NCBI GenBank assembly: GCA_049318625.1
Contig: JBMOGA010000002.1
Location: 97,081-161,080, forward strand
Length of the DNA stretch: 64,000 nucleotides
DNA from: JBMOGA01 sp049318625
GTDB lineage: Bacteria; Pseudomonadota; Alphaproteobacteria; Rhizobiales; Hyphomicrobiaceae
Reading direction: 5' to 3'
Part shown: positions 46,339 to 55,245 of the stretch, in pieces
Layout of the letters: the number at the start of each line of letters is the position of its first letter
Position numbering within the stretch: position 1 is the first letter of the stretch
Program-made: the position numbers and the translations under genes
The notes under the pieces: generated by a model
Seen by the model: only the letters and a program-made list of their open reading frames with translations
Told to the model about the DNA's origin: nothing
The model's database searches: none

Positions 46339-46943
46339 CCCTGCCCGAGCCGAACCGCCCAATCCAGCGTCGCCACCGGTTCGTCGAACGTGATCGCGTA
46401 CCCGCGCACCTCGTGGCGAACGACCCGCGCGCCGCGTCCGCCGATCCGGATGGCGGTGCCGATGGGTGGCGGCTCCGTCGCCTCGATGAGCGCGCCGGTC
46501 ACGGAGATGTTGAGGCACCGCTGGATCGACGGGCGGCCACTTCCGTCGTCGATCTCTAGGCCCAGACTGACCATCAGCCGCCGATTGCGGCGGATGTGCT
46601 GACCCGCCAGGGCGAGACGAGCGGCCAACTCCTGGATCTGGGCGGTCAGGCGAGCACGCCGGCGCGGCGTGGCGTTGATGGCGATCACATAGCCGCCGGC
46701 CACTTTGCGGGAAACCCGCCCATCCACGCCGCCGAGCAGATCGAGATAGACCACGACACTCTCGCCGATCTCCAGGCGGCAATCGGTGGCGAGTACCAGA
46801 CCGCCGACGGCCAGTTCGAGCGTCTGGCAATTGTATTCGCGTTTGTCGGCCCGCATCAGCCGTCCGAACAGCACCACCGACGACCGCGCGAAGCCGCGTC
46901 GTTCCAGCGGTGCAGCCTTAGCGAATTCCATGGCGAGTGACAC
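46326..46943 (-). CDS. PilZ-domain protein with two PilZ-like modules
   Basis: A 205-residue protein with the pattern of the c-di-GMP-binding PilZ fold. The first module (about 15-100) starts ERRGFARSSVVLFGRLM, where RRxxxR is the usual c-di-GMP contact, and continues LELAVGGLVLATDCRL. The second (about 120-200) has CLNISVTGALIEA, the [D/N]xSxxG element. Start is GTG 46943; an in-frame ATG lies at 46931. It would link c-di-GMP level to motility, polysaccharide or the neighbouring ParA system; the last is inference from the overlap. Confidence 0.82.
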   Translation of the reverse strand: MSLAMEFAKAAPLERRGFARSSVVLFGRLMRADKREYNCQTLELAVGGLVLATDCRLEIGESVVVYLDLLGGVDGRVSRKVAGGYVIAINATPRRRARLTAQIQELAARLALAGQHIRRNRRLMVSLGLEIDDGSGRPSIQRCLNISVTGALIEATEPPPIGTAIRIGGRGARVVRHEVRGYAITFDEPVATLDWAVRLGQGYRA

Positions 46944-47097
46944 GCAATACCCCGAGACGGACTTGATCTGCGGGATTGAAGCTGGCAGCGGTGTCTTGCC
47001 GTTTCGTGAAAACAGTCTCGCAAAGTTCGCCCGTTGCGCGCCGCATGACGCCGCTCGCGGGCAAAGACCGCAAAGATACTGAACAAAAGTGAAATTT

Positions 47098-47172
<75 letters not shown>

Positions 47173-47332
47173 ATCCAACGAGGGTAATCGCCGCTCGACC
47201 GCGGCGAGCCCCCGTATATGACGCAAACCCGTCACGAGTGCAAGCCCTTGTTCTGTGACCTGCGACGACCCGATCGAGGGCTTTGATCAGGCCGGGGTTT
47301 CGGCCGGCCGGCCGCACAGTTTCGAGAGGCCC

Positions 47333-47872
47333 ATGAGCGCAATTCCGTCCTCGCATGCCCCGTTGAGCCGCGCCGAACTCATGGCCCGGCTGGCCGGTAT
47401 GGGCATCGAGACCCACACGATCGAGCACCAAGCCGTGTTCACCGTGGCCGAAAGCGAGCAGCTGGAGCGTGAGCTTCCGGGCGGTCACACCAAGAATCTG
47501 TTCCTCAAGGATGCCAAGGACCGCTTGTTCCTGCTGGTTGCCGAGAGCCATACCCGCGTCGACCTCAAGGCTCTGCCGGGCTTGATCGGATCGGCCCGCT
47601 TGTCGTTTGGCAAACCCGACCTACTTCTCGAGGTGTTGGGTGTGTCGCCGGGTTCGGTGACCGCATTTGCTGTGGTCAACGACCGGGCGGCGCGGGTGTC
47701 CGTGCTTATCGACAAGGCGCTGATGAAGCACGCACGGATCAACTGCCACCCGCTGGTGAATACGGCGACGACCAACATTGCGCGGGATGACCTTTTGGGG
47801 TTCATTCGCGCCACCGGACACGAACCCCGCATCGTCGATGTCGGGGGCGGCACAGCGGCAAACCTGGGCTAG
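47333..47872 (+). CDS. YbaK/ProX-type prolyl-tRNA editing domain protein
   Basis: A 179-residue freestanding trans-editing protein of the YbaK/PrdX superfamily, which hydrolyses mischarged Ala- or Cys-tRNA-Pro. The fold landmarks are HTIEHQAVFTVAESEQLE, HTKNLFLKDAKDRLFLLV (the KNLFLKD motif typical of the PrdX/ProXp-ala branch) and LKALPGLIGSARLSFG, with GSVTAFAVVND later. GAGAGG precedes the ATG. The CnoX gene begins 40 bp downstream and the LON and Trm112-like genes follow in one direction, a proteostasis-like group. Confidence 0.9.
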   Translation: MSAIPSSHAPLSRAELMARLAGMGIETHTIEHQAVFTVAESEQLERELPGGHTKNLFLKDAKDRLFLLVAESHTRVDLKALPGLIGSARLSFGKPDLLLEVLGVSPGSVTAFAVVNDRAARVSVLIDKALMKHARINCHPLVNTATTNIARDDLLGFIRATGHEPRIVDVGGGTAANLG

Positions 47873-47912
47873 CCGGCCCACGGGGCAAAGAAGCCGCACG
47901 AGGAGAGACGAC

Positions 47913-48839
47913 ATGAATTTCGGTTTTGGAGCACGCCCCGCAGCCGCCAAGCAACCCGCCGGCGGCGACGCGGGCGTGATCAAGGACACCACCACGGCCG
48001 CATTTGCCGCTGACGTCATCGAGGCGTCGAAGTCGGCCCTCGTGCTGGTCGATTTCTGGGCCGATTGGTGCGGTCCGTGCAAACAGCTGACGCCGCTGCT
48101 CGAAAAGGTCGTCAAGAGCTACAACGGCAAGGTTCGGCTGGTGAAGCTCAACGTCGATCAGCACCCGGCCATCGCCGGTCAGCTGCGCATCCAATCGCTG
48201 CCCAAGATCTACGCGTTCAAGGACGGCCGGCCATTGGACGGCTTCATGGGCGCGCAGCCCGAGAGCACCATCCGCCAGTTCATCGATCGTCTCGTCGGCG
48301 ATTCGGCAGGAGGCGATCTCGCGGAAGCTGTGACGGCGGCGGAGCAGGCCCTCGAAGCTGGCGATCTCCAGAACGCGGCCGAGATCTTCGCAGCCGTACT
48401 GCAGGAGGAGGCCCAGAACATCCAGGCCATCGCGGGCCTCGCCAAGTGCTATCTGAAGAGCGGTGACGTGGCCCGTGCCGAGCAGACGCTGGCGCTCGTG
48501 CCTCCGGAAAAGCGCTCGGCCGCCGCTGTAGCGGCCGTCGTCGCCGCCATCGATCTCGCGAAGAAGGCGGACAAGGCGGGCGACCGGAGTGATCTTGAGC
48601 GCCGGCTCGCGGCCAATCCGGCCGATCATCAGGCCCGGTTCGATCTTGCCTTGGCGCTCGCCGCGGCCGGTGACAAGGCCGGCGCGGTGGACCAGCTCGT
48701 GGAGATCTTCCGGCGTGCCCGTCAGTGGAATGAGGACGGTGCCCGCAAGCAGCTGGTCCAGTTCTTCGAGGCCTGGGGTCCGAAGGATCCGCATACCATC
48801 GAAGGCCGCCGCCGCCTGTCGTCGCTGATGTTCTCCTAG
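47913..48839 (+). CDS. Thioredoxin-fold co-chaperone CnoX (YbbN)
   Basis: A 308-residue protein with an N-terminal thioredoxin domain (LVDFWADWCGPCKQLTP; active site C53-GP-C56) and C-terminal TPR-like repeats (about residues 130-308; AEQALEAGDLQNAAEIFAAV). This is the CnoX/YbbN layout, a chaperedoxin that protects proteins from hypochlorous acid and passes them to GroEL or DnaK. Many alphaproteobacterial homologues keep both cysteines, as here. AGGAG lies about eight bases before the ATG. The LON-domain gene follows after 52 bp. Confidence 0.92.
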   Translation: MNFGFGARPAAAKQPAGGDAGVIKDTTTAAFAADVIEASKSALVLVDFWADWCGPCKQLTPLLEKVVKSYNGKVRLVKLNVDQHPAIAGQLRIQSLPKIYAFKDGRPLDGFMGAQPESTIRQFIDRLVGDSAGGDLAEAVTAAEQALEAGDLQNAAEIFAAVLQEEAQNIQAIAGLAKCYLKSGDVARAEQTLALVPPEKRSAAAVAAVVAAIDLAKKADKAGDRSDLERRLAANPADHQARFDLALALAAAGDKAGAVDQLVEIFRRARQWNEDGARKQLVQFFEAWGPKDPHTIEGRRRLSSLMFS

Positions 48840-48891
48840 GCACGGGGCGGGTTCGGCGTCCGCCGGGCTCCCCCATTTTGTGAGGTGACCC

Positions 48892-49572
48892 ATGTCACCA
48901 GTTGCCCGTTATCGCGTCCCAGCGGATCTGCCGCTGAGCCTGCCCGTGTTCCCGCTTCGCGGCGCGATTCTGCTGCCGCGTGCCGCGCTGCCGCTGAATG
49001 TCTTCGAACCGCGTTATCTGGCGATGCTGAACGATACGATCGCTGGCGCGCGGGTCCTGGGTATCATCCAGCCGGCGGATGCGGCCGATGGCGTCGAGAG
49101 CCCCACCGGCAAGACGTCACGGTTGCGGCGGATCGGCTGCGCTGGCCGCGTCACGGCCTTTCAGGAACTGGATGATGGGCGTCTCGTCATCACCCTCACC
49201 GGCATCGCGCGGTTCGAGGTGGTGAAGGAGATCCCGAGCCTCACGCCCTATCGCATCTGCGAGGTTCGCTACGACACCTTCGCATCGGATCTCGAGTCGG
49301 GCCTTGGCGAGGACGCGGTCGATCGGGAGCACCTGCTGCGCACGCTCGAAGCCTACCTCGAACGCCGCAAGATGCGGGTCGACTGGCGTGCCATCTCGGC
49401 GGCCACGACGGAGTTCCTCGTCAATGGTCTGTCGGTGATGAGCCCGCATGGCCCGGAGGAAAAACAGGCCCTACTGGAGGCGGCCGATCTCCCGGCGCGC
49501 GCGAAAATCCTCGTCACTCTTGCGGAGATGGAACTGGCCGGCGGCGGCGGCGAGACTTCGACTCTGCAATGA
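48892..49572 (+). CDS. LON-substrate-binding-domain protein
   Basis: A 226-residue stand-alone homologue of the N-terminal domain of Lon protease, without its AAA or protease parts. Typical sequence is LPVFPLRGAILLPRAALPLNVFEPRYLAML at the start, then GRVTAFQELDDGRLVITLTGIARF. Such proteins probably act as adaptors or binding factors; the exact role is not known. An ATG with GAGG upstream starts it. It sits between cnoX and a Trm112-like gene, 10 bp before the latter, a conserved alphaproteobacterial order. Confidence 0.92.
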   Translation: MSPVARYRVPADLPLSLPVFPLRGAILLPRAALPLNVFEPRYLAMLNDTIAGARVLGIIQPADAADGVESPTGKTSRLRRIGCAGRVTAFQELDDGRLVITLTGIARFEVVKEIPSLTPYRICEVRYDTFASDLESGLGEDAVDREHLLRTLEAYLERRKMRVDWRAISAATTEFLVNGLSVMSPHGPEEKQALLEAADLPARAKILVTLAEMELAGGGGETSTLQ

Positions 49573-49582
49573 GGGCGCGGAG

Positions 49583-49834
49583 ATGATCGACGAGACCGAC
49601 GAGACCGCTCCGCAGCCAGCCGCCCGCGCCAACCCCGAGGTCCGGGCCCCGTCGATGATCGACCCGAGGCTTCTGGAGCTTCTGGTGTGCCCGTTAACCA
49701 AGACCAGCCTGCGGCTCGATACGGCCCGGGGCGAACTGGTCAGCCGGGCCGCACGCCTCGCTTTCCCGATTCGCGATGGCGTGCCGATGATGGCGGCCGA
49801 GGCGGCCCGTCCCCTCGCCGACGAGGAGATTTGA
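49583..49834 (+). CDS. Trm112-family (YcaR-like) small protein
   Basis: An 83-residue protein with a 24-residue N-terminal tail and then the Trm112 core (DPRLLELLVCPLTKTSLRL, LVSRAARLAFPIRDGVPMM). In eukaryotes Trm112 stabilises methyltransferases; the bacterial role is not settled. It keeps one of the usual CxxC cysteines only (CPLT), so zinc binding is not expected. GGAG lies before ATG 49583. It closes the ybaK-cnoX-lon operon. Confidence 0.9.
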   Translation: MIDETDETAPQPAARANPEVRAPSMIDPRLLELLVCPLTKTSLRLDTARGELVSRAARLAFPIRDGVPMMAAEAARPLADEEI

Positions 49835-50002
49835 CCGCAGGGCCTGCTCATTCGCGATCGAACGGCGGCACTTTCGATTTTCTGTCACGAAACACCGATA
49901 TGTACCGAATCATCCACCCGGCGCGAGGCGCCCGCGGGTGGCCGTTCGCGCTGGCATCCGGGCCGCAAACGCACTAAGTCTGGACGGGGAAGGGGCTCGC
50001 GG

Positions 50003-51049
50003 GTGAACGCTCCGAGAAGAGCACGCTGCGACGGGCACACGCTGGGAGGCATCGTTCGCACAATGCTGGGGGATCGTTCGACCGGGCCGCGAATGGGCCG
50101 TCGAGTCACAGGCCGCGATGCACGCGCCGGCCTCCTCGCATGGCGGTCTTTCGGGCATCGCCATCGCGTTCGCCTCCCTTACTTTGCCCGTTTCCGGCCC
50201 ATCAAGACCTACGGTCGCATCGGCGATCTCGAGGTCCGCATGGCGCGCTCGCGGGCCGATCTGCGCCTCGCCCAGCGGCTGCGTTACGACGTCTTCTATC
50301 GGGAGATGTCGGCCAAACCGAGCATCACGGCACAGATGCGCCAGCGCGACATGGATCCCTATGACGCCGTTTGCGATCATCTGCTGGTCGTCGATCTCGC
50401 CGCCACCGCTCAGAACAAGAATTGGCGCGGGCGGCAGATGCAGCGCGTGGTCGGCACCTATCGCGTTTTGCGGCAGGAGGTGGCTGAGCGGACCCTCGGC
50501 TTCTACACCCAAGGCGAGTACGATATCGCGCCGCTGATCGCCTCGAAGCCGAAGCATCGCTTCATGGAACTGGGGCGCTCCTGTGTGCTGCGTCCCTATC
50601 GCACCAAGCGCAGCGTCGAACTGCTGTGGCACGGCCTGTGGACCTACGTGCGTGAGCACAAGGTCGACGTGATGATCGGCTGCGCCAGCTTCGAAGGCAT
50701 CGATCCCGCCGCCCACGCCATGGCTTTGAGCTTCCTGCACCATCACGCGCTGGCGCCCGAGGAATGGCGCGTACGGGCTCATTCGCATCTGCACGTGCCG
50801 ATGAACCTGCTTCCGAAGGACAAGGTCGACATGAAGGCGGCGTTGAAGGCTCTGCCGCCACTCATCAAGGGGTACTTGCGGCTTGGCGCCTTCGTCGGCG
50901 ACGGCGCCGTGATCGATCGTCAGTTCGGCACCACCGATGTCTTGATCGTCATGCCGGTGGAGAAGATCGACCCGCGGTACTTCGATCACTTCGGCGCGCC
51001 GACTGAGCAGCAGAGCCGGGTCGCCGCTTCGTCACGCGGCGTTAACTGA
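50003..51049 (+). CDS. OlsB-like GNAT-fold N-acyltransferase
   Basis: A 348-residue member of the ornithine-acyl-ACP acyltransferase family, which makes lyso-ornithine lipid, the first step to ornithine lipids. The first 70 residues are a basic extension of uncertain value; the catalytic domain begins at YGRIGDLEVRMARSRADLRLAQRLRYDVFYREM and continues with CDHLLVVD, VVGTYRVLRQEVAE and FMELGRSCVLRPYRTKRSVELLWHGLW. GTG 50003 has AAGGGG upstream; GTG/ATG codons further in (e.g. 50063) are alternatives. No olsA is adjacent. Substrate specificity is inferred. Confidence 0.82.
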   Translation: MNAPRRARCDGHTLGGIVRTMLGDRSTGPRMGRRVTGRDARAGLLAWRSFGHRHRVRLPYFARFRPIKTYGRIGDLEVRMARSRADLRLAQRLRYDVFYREMSAKPSITAQMRQRDMDPYDAVCDHLLVVDLAATAQNKNWRGRQMQRVVGTYRVLRQEVAERTLGFYTQGEYDIAPLIASKPKHRFMELGRSCVLRPYRTKRSVELLWHGLWTYVREHKVDVMIGCASFEGIDPAAHAMALSFLHHHALAPEEWRVRAHSHLHVPMNLLPKDKVDMKAALKALPPLIKGYLRLGAFVGDGAVIDRQFGTTDVLIVMPVEKIDPRYFDHFGAPTEQQSRVAASSRGVN

Positions 51050-51083
51050 GCCTTTCGCCCGGATCCGCGCACGAGGACCAGGA

Positions 51084-51112
51084 CTGGATTATCCAGCCGG
51101 CGCCCCTATATA
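51084..51112 (+). promoter_or_regulatory. Possible promoter of the Tim44-like gene with palindrome
   Basis: CTGGAT-T-ATCCAG (51084-51096) is an exact palindrome, and TATATA (51107-51112) follows at the distance of a -10 box, 50 bp before the ATG at 51162. The -35 match is poor, so this is a weak call. Confidence 0.3.
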
Positions 51113-51161
51113 TCGCGCAGGTCCCTCCCAACAAGAATTCAGACCCAGGGGTAGAGAAACG

Positions 51162-52157
51162 ATGTTCCGCCGTTCATCCCGCATCCTGCACAGCCTTGGC
51201 GTATCCGTCCTCATGGTTGGGGCGGTGGCACTTGCGGCGAGCGTCGCCGACGCCCGGCCCGGCAGTGGCCGCAATGTCGGCAGCCGTGGGACCAACACGT
51301 TCACACCGCCGCCGGCTACCAGCACCGCGCCGAAAGCCGCCGCGCCGATCGAGCGGTCGATCACCCAGCCGGGTCGTCCGGCGGCAGCGGCACCCGGGAA
51401 CGTGGCGCGGCCTGCTGCGGCGGCCCAGCCATCGCGCTTCGGCGGCTGGGGCGGCCTGCTGATGGGCGGTCTCATCGGCGCTGGCCTCGCCAGCATGTTC
51501 GGCATGGGCGCCATGGCCAGCGTTCTGGGCTTCCTGCTGCAGACCGCCCTGATCGGTGGCCTGATCTGGCTGGCATGGAGCTTCTTCCGCCGCCGCATGG
51601 GCGCGACCGCCGCGGCCGGCGCAGGCCAGGGTCCGGCCAATATGCCGAACGCCCGTCAAGGTATGGAACCCGGTCTGTCGGCCAATCGGGCCGCAACGGG
51701 CGGTTTCGGTGGTGGCGCCCGCACGGCAATGCCCGCGACGGTGCCGCTGACGATCGGCGCCGACGACTTCAACTCTTTCGAGCGTCTGCTCTCGGAGATC
51801 CAGCTGGCGTTCGGCCGCGGTGACATGGAGGCTCTGGGTCCGCGTCTCACGCCGGAGATGCTGTCCTACTTCGCCGAGCAACTCGATACGAACGCCAAGC
51901 GCGGCGTCCGCAACGAGATCGGTGCGCCGAAGCTCCTTCAGGGTGATCTGGCCGAAGCCTGGACCGAAGCCGCTGGTGATTTCGCGACCGTTGCGATGCG
52001 CTACGCATTGACCGATGCAACGGTGGAGTTGGCCACCGGGCGCGTCGTCGAAGGCAGCCGCGATACGGCGGCCGAAATCACCGAGGTGTGGACGTTTACG
52101 CGCCCACGCAACGGCAACCCGGACCAGTGGGAACTGTCGGCCATCCAGCAGGCCTGA
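51162..52157 (+). CDS. Tim44-like domain inner-membrane protein
   Basis: A 331-residue protein with a signal peptide (cleavage near VADA-RPG, residue 31), a Pro/Ala-rich linker, a glycine-rich hydrophobic pair of helices at about 100-140 (GGLLMGGLIGAGLASMFGMG; FLLQTALIGGLIWLAWSFF) and a C-terminal Tim44-like domain from about residue 190 (DFNSFERLLSEIQLAFGRGD, then LTPEMLSYFAEQLDTNAKRG). Bacterial proteins of this type are related to TimA/Tim44 and are thought to act in membrane protein handling; proof is limited. A good hairpin terminator follows the stop. Confidence 0.9.
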   Translation: MFRRSSRILHSLGVSVLMVGAVALAASVADARPGSGRNVGSRGTNTFTPPPATSTAPKAAAPIERSITQPGRPAAAAPGNVARPAAAAQPSRFGGWGGLLMGGLIGAGLASMFGMGAMASVLGFLLQTALIGGLIWLAWSFFRRRMGATAAAGAGQGPANMPNARQGMEPGLSANRAATGGFGGGARTAMPATVPLTIGADDFNSFERLLSEIQLAFGRGDMEALGPRLTPEMLSYFAEQLDTNAKRGVRNEIGAPKLLQGDLAEAWTEAAGDFATVAMRYALTDATVELATGRVVEGSRDTAAEITEVWTFTRPRNGNPDQWELSAIQQA

Positions 52158-52185
52158 AAACGGTACCGTGCGATCTGTAAGCCTG

Positions 52186-52220
52186 ACGGCCCCGCACCCA
52201 GTGGCGGGGCCGTTTCTATT
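52186..52220. terminator. Bidirectional-looking hairpin terminator
   Basis: ACGGCCCCGC (52186-52195) and GCGGGGCCGT (52204-52213) pair perfectly over an 8-base loop, then TTTCTATT. It fits as the terminator of the Tim44-like gene and lies 9 bp beyond the end of the convergent HAD gene. Confidence 0.8.
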
Positions 52221-52228
52221 GGTGCGCC

Positions 52229-52837
52229 TCAGACCGGCAGTCCAAGCTTGCCGAGTTCCGCCGCCAGATCGACGGCCGGCCCGAAGTGAACGGTGGCGAA
52301 CCCGAGCGTGTGCGCGGCGGCGATGTTGGCCGCGCTATCGTCGATGAACACGCAGTCGGCCGCCGCGAGCCCGTAGCGATCGAGCAGAAGGCGATAGATG
52401 GCCGGGTCGGGTTTCACGACACGCTCATGCCCCGACACGATCGTGCCCTTGAACGTCTCAAGGAACGGAAAGCGCGGCAGGCTGTCCGCCCACTTCTCTC
52501 GGCTGTAGTTGGTGATGGCATAATCCGGCACGCCATGCCGCCGCAGCCTGTCCAGCACGGCGACGTTCGCGGTGATTTCGCCCGAGACCATCTCCTGCCA
52601 CCTGAGGTCCCACGCATGGATCTCCGCGGCCCAGTCCGGATGCTGGGCGACCAGATCACCGATCGCCTCGGCGTAAGGCCGGCCACGGTCGAGTTCCAGG
52701 TTCCAGGCCGGCGTGCAGACATTGGCGAAAAACCAAACCCGCCGCTCCGCATCGGGAATGACTTTGGTGAACAGGAACGCCGGATCCCATTGGATCAACA
52801 CGTTGCCGACATCGAAGACGACGTTGCGCGGCGCCAT
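52229..52837 (-). CDS. HAD-family hydrolase, YihX-like phosphatase
   Basis: A 202-residue phosphatase of HAD subfamily IA. The nucleophile loop is VVFDVGNVLIQWD (D9), where the FDxGNV form is that of YihX-type sugar-phosphatases and soluble-epoxide-hydrolase-like proteins. The Thr/Ser motif is AITNYS, the lysine is in RVVKPDPAIY and the metal motif is CVFIDDSAAN. Glucose-1-phosphatase is a plausible activity but not shown. The ATG lies 1 bp after the malic enzyme stop, so translation is coupled to maeB. Confidence 0.92.
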   Translation of the reverse strand: MAPRNVVFDVGNVLIQWDPAFLFTKVIPDAERRVWFFANVCTPAWNLELDRGRPYAEAIGDLVAQHPDWAAEIHAWDLRWQEMVSGEITANVAVLDRLRRHGVPDYAITNYSREKWADSLPRFPFLETFKGTIVSGHERVVKPDPAIYRLLLDRYGLAAADCVFIDDSAANIAAAHTLGFATVHFGPAVDLAAELGKLGLPV

Positions 52838-52838
52838 C

Positions 52839-55109
52839 TCAACCGCCCACGCCGTAGGCTGCCATCGCCGCCATGTTGACCACGTCGCTGTCGCGCGCGC
52901 CGAGCGAGCAGATCTGAACCGAGTGCGAGAGGCCGACCAGCATCGGACCCAGGATCGTCGCGCCGCCAAGTTCCCTGAGCATCCGCGTCGAGATCGATGC
53001 GGCATGGAACGCCGGCATGACCAGCACGTTGGCCGTGTCGGACAGGCGACAGAACGGATAGAGCTTCAGCATGTCCTTGTTCAGCGCCACATCGGCGGCC
53101 ATGTCGCCGTCGTACTCGAAATCGACGTTGCGCGAGTCCAGCACCTCGACGGCCTGTCGAACCTGGTCGGACCGCTCGCCGCGTGGTTGGCCGAAGGTCG
53201 AGTAGGCGAGCAGGGCAACCCGCGGCTCGATGCCGAAACGGCGCGCGGCGCGGGCCGCCTCCTCCGCGATATTGGCCAGCTGCTCCGCTGTCGGCATGTC
53301 GTGAATGCTGGTATCGGCGATCAGCACTGCGCGCCCGCGGCATAGCGCCAGACTGACGCCGATGACGTGGCGGCCAGGCATGGCATCCATCACCCGGTGG
53401 ACATCGCGATAAACGCTCGTCCAATTGCGCGTGACGCCCGAGACCATGGCGTCGGCATAGCCATGGGCAACCATCAGCGCGGCGAACACGTTACGCTCGT
53501 TGGTCACCAGCCGCTGACAATCCCGCCGCAGATAGCCGCGCCGCTGCATCCGGCGAAACAGATACTCCGTGAACTCCTCGGTATGGGGCGAGTTGCGGAT
53601 ATCGTGGAGCTGAAACTCCTCGCGCATGCGCACCCCGAGTTCGGCAAAGCGCTCGGTCACCACCGCGGATGTGCCGACCAGCAGCGGCTGGCCGAACCCC
53701 TGGTTGAAATACGTATTGGCCGCCCGGATGACCGCTGCTTCCTCGCCTTCCGCGAAGATGATCCGCTTCGGCGCATGCCGCACGGTATCGAACACGGTGC
53801 CGAGCCAGCCGGCGATGGGATCGAGGCGTCCCTTGAGGCGCGCCACGTAGGCATCCATGTCGACGACGGGCCGGCGAGCGACACCGGAATCCATCGCCGC
53901 CTTGGCAACGGCGGGCGGTATGTGGCTGACCAGCCGCGGATCGAACGGCGCCGGAATGATGTAGTCCGGCCCGAACATCGGGCGGCGCCCATGGAATGCC
54001 GCCGCCACCTGATCCGGCACCTCCTGGCGGGCCAGATCGGCGAGCGCTTCGGCCGCCGCGATCTTCATGGTGTCGTTGATGGTGCGGGCCTGCACGTCGA
54101 GGGCGCCGCGGAAGATGAACGGAAAACAGAGTACGTTGTTGATCTGATTGGGGTAATCCGATCGTCCAGTCGCCACGATTGCTTCCGGACGGACCGCCAG
54201 GACATCCTCCGGCGAGATCTCCGGATCCGGATTGGCCATCGCGAAGATGATCGGCTTCTCGGCCATGCTCGCCACCATCTCGCGGCTGACGATGCCGCCG
54301 GCCGAGAGGCCGAGAAACACGTCGGCTCCCCGGATCACCTCGGCGAGCGTGCGGGCCTTGGTCTGCCGGGCGTAGGGCTCCTTGTAGGGGTCCATCAGCT
54401 CGACGCGGCCCTTGTAGACCACGCCCTTGATGTCGGCGACCGTGATGTTCTCGCGCTTCATGCCGATCTTCACGAGGAGGTTGAGGCAGGCCAGTGCCGC
54501 CGCGCCAGCGCCCGAGCAGACCAGCCGAATGCTGCCGATGTCCTTGTCGACGACCTTGAGCGCATTGATGATCCCGGCTGCCACCACGATGGCGGTGCCG
54601 TGCTGATCATCGTGGAACACCGGGATGTCGAGATGCTCCTTGAGCTGCTCCTCGATGACGAAGCAATCGGGGGCCCGGATGTCCTCGAGATTGATGCCGC
54701 CGAACGAGGCGCCGAGATACCGGACGGCGTTCACGAAGGCGTCGACGTCCTCGGTCGTGACGCACAGGTCGATCGCGTCGATGTCGGCGAACCGTTTGAA
54801 GAGCGCGGCCTTGCCCTCCATGACAGGCTTGGCGGCGAGCGCGCCGAGATTGCCGAGGCCCAGGATCGCGGTCCCGTTCGACACCACGGCCACGAAATTG
54901 CCCTTCGAGGTGTAGTCGTAGGCGGTCGCCGGGTCCTCCGCGATCGCCCGCACGGGCACGGCCACGCCCGGCGAGTAGGCGAGAGAGAGATCGCGCTGGG
55001 TGGCAAGCGGCTTGGTCGGCGTGATCTCCAGCTTCCCGGGCTTGCCCTGCGCATGGAACTGCAGCGCTTCCTGCGCCGTAAATCGGGCCTCTGCGAAACG
55101 GGTCGCCAT
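52839..55109 (-). CDS. maeB: NADP-dependent malic enzyme with phosphotransacetylase-like domain
   Basis: Oxidatively decarboxylates malate to pyruvate with NADP+, supplying NADPH and pyruvate in the cytoplasm. The 756-residue MaeB form has the malic domain first (SLAYSPGVAVPVRAIAEDPA, HDDQHGTAIVVAAGI), a nucleotide-binding region (VCSGAGAAALACLNLL) and, from about residue 430, a C-terminal PTA-like domain (RIIFAEGEEAAVIRAANTYF) that regulates oligomer state and has no PTA activity in known cases. The HAD phosphatase follows 1 bp behind. mutS is divergent, 136 bp away. Confidence 0.96.
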   Translation of the reverse strand: MATRFAEARFTAQEALQFHAQGKPGKLEITPTKPLATQRDLSLAYSPGVAVPVRAIAEDPATAYDYTSKGNFVAVVSNGTAILGLGNLGALAAKPVMEGKAALFKRFADIDAIDLCVTTEDVDAFVNAVRYLGASFGGINLEDIRAPDCFVIEEQLKEHLDIPVFHDDQHGTAIVVAAGIINALKVVDKDIGSIRLVCSGAGAAALACLNLLVKIGMKRENITVADIKGVVYKGRVELMDPYKEPYARQTKARTLAEVIRGADVFLGLSAGGIVSREMVASMAEKPIIFAMANPDPEISPEDVLAVRPEAIVATGRSDYPNQINNVLCFPFIFRGALDVQARTINDTMKIAAAEALADLARQEVPDQVAAAFHGRRPMFGPDYIIPAPFDPRLVSHIPPAVAKAAMDSGVARRPVVDMDAYVARLKGRLDPIAGWLGTVFDTVRHAPKRIIFAEGEEAAVIRAANTYFNQGFGQPLLVGTSAVVTERFAELGVRMREEFQLHDIRNSPHTEEFTEYLFRRMQRRGYLRRDCQRLVTNERNVFAALMVAHGYADAMVSGVTRNWTSVYRDVHRVMDAMPGRHVIGVSLALCRGRAVLIADTSIHDMPTAEQLANIAEEAARAARRFGIEPRVALLAYSTFGQPRGERSDQVRQAVEVLDSRNVDFEYDGDMAADVALNKDMLKLYPFCRLSDTANVLVMPAFHAASISTRMLRELGGATILGPMLVGLSHSVQICSLGARDSDVVNMAAMAAYGVGG

Positions 55110-55245
55110 CCTGGTCCTCGTTGTCTCGGTTTGGCCGGACGATAGGTGGGGTCGCCGGCCCGGACAAGCTTGCTTTGCCGCTCGGCCACGCTATGCGTTG
55201 GTCGTAGGGCCGGGATCGTTGGCCCGGGAAACGGGGGCAAGACGC

